Of a DNA stretch of 64,000 bases, positions 60,871 to 64,000 are shown piece after piece (positions within the stretch are counted from its first letter, which is position 1; every line of letters begins with the position of its first letter). The position numbers were made by a program, and so were the translations under genes. This DNA is from Podarcis raffonei (lineage: Eukaryota > Chordata > Lepidosauria > Squamata > Lacertidae), in contig NC_070609.1 in assembly GCF_027172205.1 (NCBI RefSeq), positions 59,220,501 to 59,284,500 on the forward strand, read 5' to 3'. A model generated the notes under the pieces. That model was not told where the DNA came from. It made no database searches and saw nothing but the letters and a program-made list of their open reading frames with translations.

Positions 60871-63430
60871 TCACTGTCTCCATCAATCAAAGGAACCAGA
60901 ACACACACAAGCATAGTTCTAACAAAGGGAAAGCAATCAGATAGTCCAGAACTGCCCTAATGTAGCTGACATGGTGTTCTCCAATTCCAGATGTATTAAT
61001 ATGTCTAATAAATGGCCACCAACTGGCACGGAAAGCTTCTGGTTTCTTTCCCCCCTTCAATACTGCTACAATATTTTGCTGCAGGTTCCACTTGCTCCCT
61101 CTGCAAGTGCTGCTGCCTATGTAGCCCAAATTGCTGCCAGAAATAACAATTTCCTGCCCTTTCATGATACCCTGAATCAACTGCCTGAGACGGATGCCTC
61201 AGTCTGTCTAATTGTAGGACTGGCTCTGTTTATGCATCACTTTGGTTGCATGATTTATTTTATGCTGTACTCTGTTGGACACCCCTGGCTGGGGCACCTG
61301 TTTCTACAGTCCTCCTCTTGCTTTGTGGAAAGCTACACAGGGAATTCTCAACTCATGGCTTTTATTAGGCATTAAGTCTTACACAGCACCCTCTCCTTAC
61401 CCCAGCCAACACCAGTGATGCCTCCCCCTGCACGTTAAACCAGTCTTCTTGCATTAGGGGTTTACACCAGGGGTGGGAACTGTATTGACCCACTGCTGCC
61501 TTCATTCCCTTACCCCTCACTCTCTAAATTTACATGTAGGGACAGGCCCCACCTGTCAATTGGGTGATAGGGTGCTTTGAAGTCCCTTCCTCCCCAAACC
61601 TCTGAACTTCAAAGCACCATGCCAGGCTTGAAAAGAGCCTTGCTGGATCCACTGAAGTACTGATATCCCCTATTCCCCATCCAGATCTATGGTTCTCAGA
61701 GTTTCCTGTGACGAGGGCCTAATTATTACACAACAGGGAGGGGAATAGAGGCCTCCTAACAACTCTCAGTGCCCTTAACAAATGACAGCTCCCAGAAATC
61801 TTTGGCAGAAGCCCATGCCTGTTTAAAGTGGTATCATGCTGCTTTAAATGTATGGTGTGAATGAAAAAGCCACTATTGCTATTTTGGAATATTTATGTTT
61901 TCCTAATGTACTTCGGCTTCTATTCAGTGAAAGCCACAGAAATAGCAACAAACTCTGGACCAGGGACACAGTGTTCTAACGATAAATGAAGGAACTGTGA
62001 CCCCCATCAAGGCTTGCTAACACAGAAGTTCGACACACTTTTGAGGTGGAAATCAAGCATCTTTTGTACATGCAACAAAGGAAGAAAGCAAAGGAACGGC
62101 CTTGGGAGCCCTATTAGGCCACTTAAGCAAAACAAAACAAAATAAATATCCTGTCAAGAGTCAGGATATTTATGGAAGCTCTGGAAAGCATGTTTTCCAG
62201 ACATTTTTCGCTGTCTGCTTTCCAGCTAGTTTAATAAAAAAGCAGTGTCTGGATTAGGTATGGTTATTGAACAGCACTGCCATTTTCATAGACCAAGGGT
62301 TGACTTGTTTATTCTACATTCCACCCCTTTGAGATAAATGTTATGTACCCAAGGGGCAGCTCACAAAGCACTTAGGTATAACAAAATAGGTAATAGGAAA
62401 TGAAGGTATACAACCCCCACATCAAAAGCAGCAGCATCCCTTTCAAATAGACAGAAATAGCAATAACAATATAAGCAATTTTTAAATATAAAAAAATCAT
62501 TGAGCAAAATATTTCTAGCCCATCTTTCTGCCTCACAAAGTAGAACCCTCCATCCTAAGATGGCCAGCAATGAAGGGTTGATTCTAGTGCTAATCCTACT
62601 CAGAGCAAACCTATTGAAGTTAATAGGCAATACTAACACAGGCCCATTAATTTCAATGGGTCTAGTCTGAGTAATATTTAGTTTGACAGGACCCTAACTT
62701 GTATTTTAATTTAAAAAAGCAAGCAGCAATCAGCAGCAAAAGCACCAAAACAAACCCAAGACAAGAAAACCCATTAATTAAAATATGCAAACAGAAAAAG
62801 GAGAGACCTTAGTTGTCTTCCCAAGGGAAGTCAAAACGAAACAGCTTAACTCAATGTTAAAATGTATATAGAGGGAACCAAATGAGCCTCCTGCAGTTAG
62901 GAATCTCAAAGCCTTGGTGCCACAAGCAAGATGTCCTTGGTCACAACATGCATTTAAAGCAAATTTATAGCACTTTAACAGTCAGGTAGGATGGGGAAAA
63001 GCTCCCACCTGGAACCCTGGAGTGTTGCTGCCACTCAGCAATGCTGAGCTCGATGGCTTAATGGTCTGACTCTGCATAAGGCAGCATCCTATGTTCCTTA
63101 CTATAGATGCTGGATTGATCTTGGGAAGTTTGGCATGCAGAGCATCGGTTTCCCCGTTCAGACTTTATATATTACCTTCACAATAGCAAGCATTGGGATA
63201 ACTAGTGGCTGTTTCCTCTTGGCTTGAGAAAAAGCTATGGGCAGTGGAGGCTGGTCCCCATTAGGACTGGTAGGGCAAAAAGCAGGTGGGGCAACAGTAG
63301 GAGGAGCCAGTGTCAGTGATGGTTGGAGCCACCGGATTCTAGTTTTGACCCCACTGACCTCCTCCCTTATAAGTTGTACAAGGGCAACATTGAATCCAAG
63401 GAGGAAGAAGCTGAGTAGTGGCAGGCAGTA
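60871..63430. other. Gene-free stretch with small repeats
   Basis: 61690-61870 matches the TTTAAAG...CCCAG fold-back family. 62577-62700 is a fold-back with CTACTCAGAGCAAACC and GGGTCTAGTCTGAGTA arms. 60971-61375 has a 134-codon frame without recognisable domain. Nothing else is supported. Confidence 0.4.
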
Positions 63431-63672
63431 CAGTGGTACCTCAGGTTAAGTACTTAATTCATTCTGGAGGTCTGTTCTTAACCTGAAACTGTTCTTAACC
63501 TGAAGCACCACTTTAGCTAATGGGACCTCCTGCTGCTGCCGCGCCGCTGGAGCACGATTTCTGTTCTCATCCTGAAGCAAAGTTCTTAACCCAAGGTACT
63601 ATTTCTGGGTTAGCGGAGTCTGTAACCTGAAGCATATGTAACCTGAAGCGTATGTAGCCTGAGGTACCACTG
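63431..63672. mobile_element. TA-flanked MITE (Tc1/mariner-like, Tigger-style)
   Basis: Ends CAGTGGTACCTCAGG and CCTGAGGTACCACTG are perfect inverted repeats with TA on both sides (63429-63430, 63673-63674). Internal blocks TTCTTAACCTGAAG and GGGTTAGCGGAGTCTGTAAC match the 27310 copy in reverse. 242 bp. Confidence 0.85.
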
Positions 63673-64000
63673 TAATGTCTTTGGAGAAGATGGTGCCCTG
63701 ATTTTACTATCCTTTCCTACCTGTGGTCTTTTATTAGAAATTAATGTGCATCCCTCTTAAACATTTTTTTTTTTTACAAAATGGCTACCACAGGTCCTGA
63801 GCCAGGGATCCTAGAGTGATAAATATTGGGTGCTTGACCCTTATCTCCGTCACACAAATAGTGAAAATATTTCAAGCTCTTCTGTTCCCAACATGACGGC
63901 TAAGGAGACAGGGCAAGAAAAACCTCAAGAAGATTATGGCACCTTTGCAGGGCTTGTTCTACAATTGAGCAATAATGTATTTCAAGAATGGTGGAAGACA

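Noticed and set aside
60971-61375. 134-codon frame in the right-hand desert
   Set aside because: No motif, no splice context and no resemblance to a known protein that I can recall.

Overview
The window is vertebrate nuclear DNA, almost certainly from a squamate reptile (lizard). The genes are intron-rich vertebrate orthologues. The spaces between exons are filled with lizard-type repeats: tRNA-derived Sauria SINEs, BovB LINE fragments, CR1- and L2-like LINE ends, and many short fold-back DNA transposons. All coding calls rest on my own splicing of the sequence and on recalled human proteins, not on a database search.

Three protein genes are supported. (1) ORC6, minus strand, CDS 7036 to 697, seven coding exons, 254 aa; its 3' UTR runs to the left edge. 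(2) VPS35, plus strand, CDS 7630 to 33307, seventeen coding exons, 796 aa, the same length as human VPS35. (3) A histamine H3-like GPCR, minus strand, CDS 44063 to 38623, three coding exons, 439 aa. ORC6 and VPS35 are divergent, with 593 bp of GC-rich sequence between their start codons, so they probably share a bidirectional promoter. VPS35 and the receptor converge tail to tail.

From about 44.4 kb to the right end I find no gene. That region holds LINE fragments (including CR1 and BovB reverse-transcriptase or tail pieces), tRNA SINEs, hAT-like and TA-flanked miniature transposons, and a few AT-rich unique islands that could be conserved non-coding elements, perhaps regulating the receptor or a neighbour outside the window.

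Main points of interest: a likely U12-type (minor spliceosome) intron in VPS35; a first VPS35 coding exon that contributes only the ATG; E2F-like and MiT/TFE-like motifs in the shared promoter; an H3-like receptor that is not one of the two human genes of this group by position; and a set of nine miniature hAT-like elements whose 8-bp target duplications all fit NNNTANNN, the signature of the Buster group of hAT transposons, several nested in or hosting other repeats.
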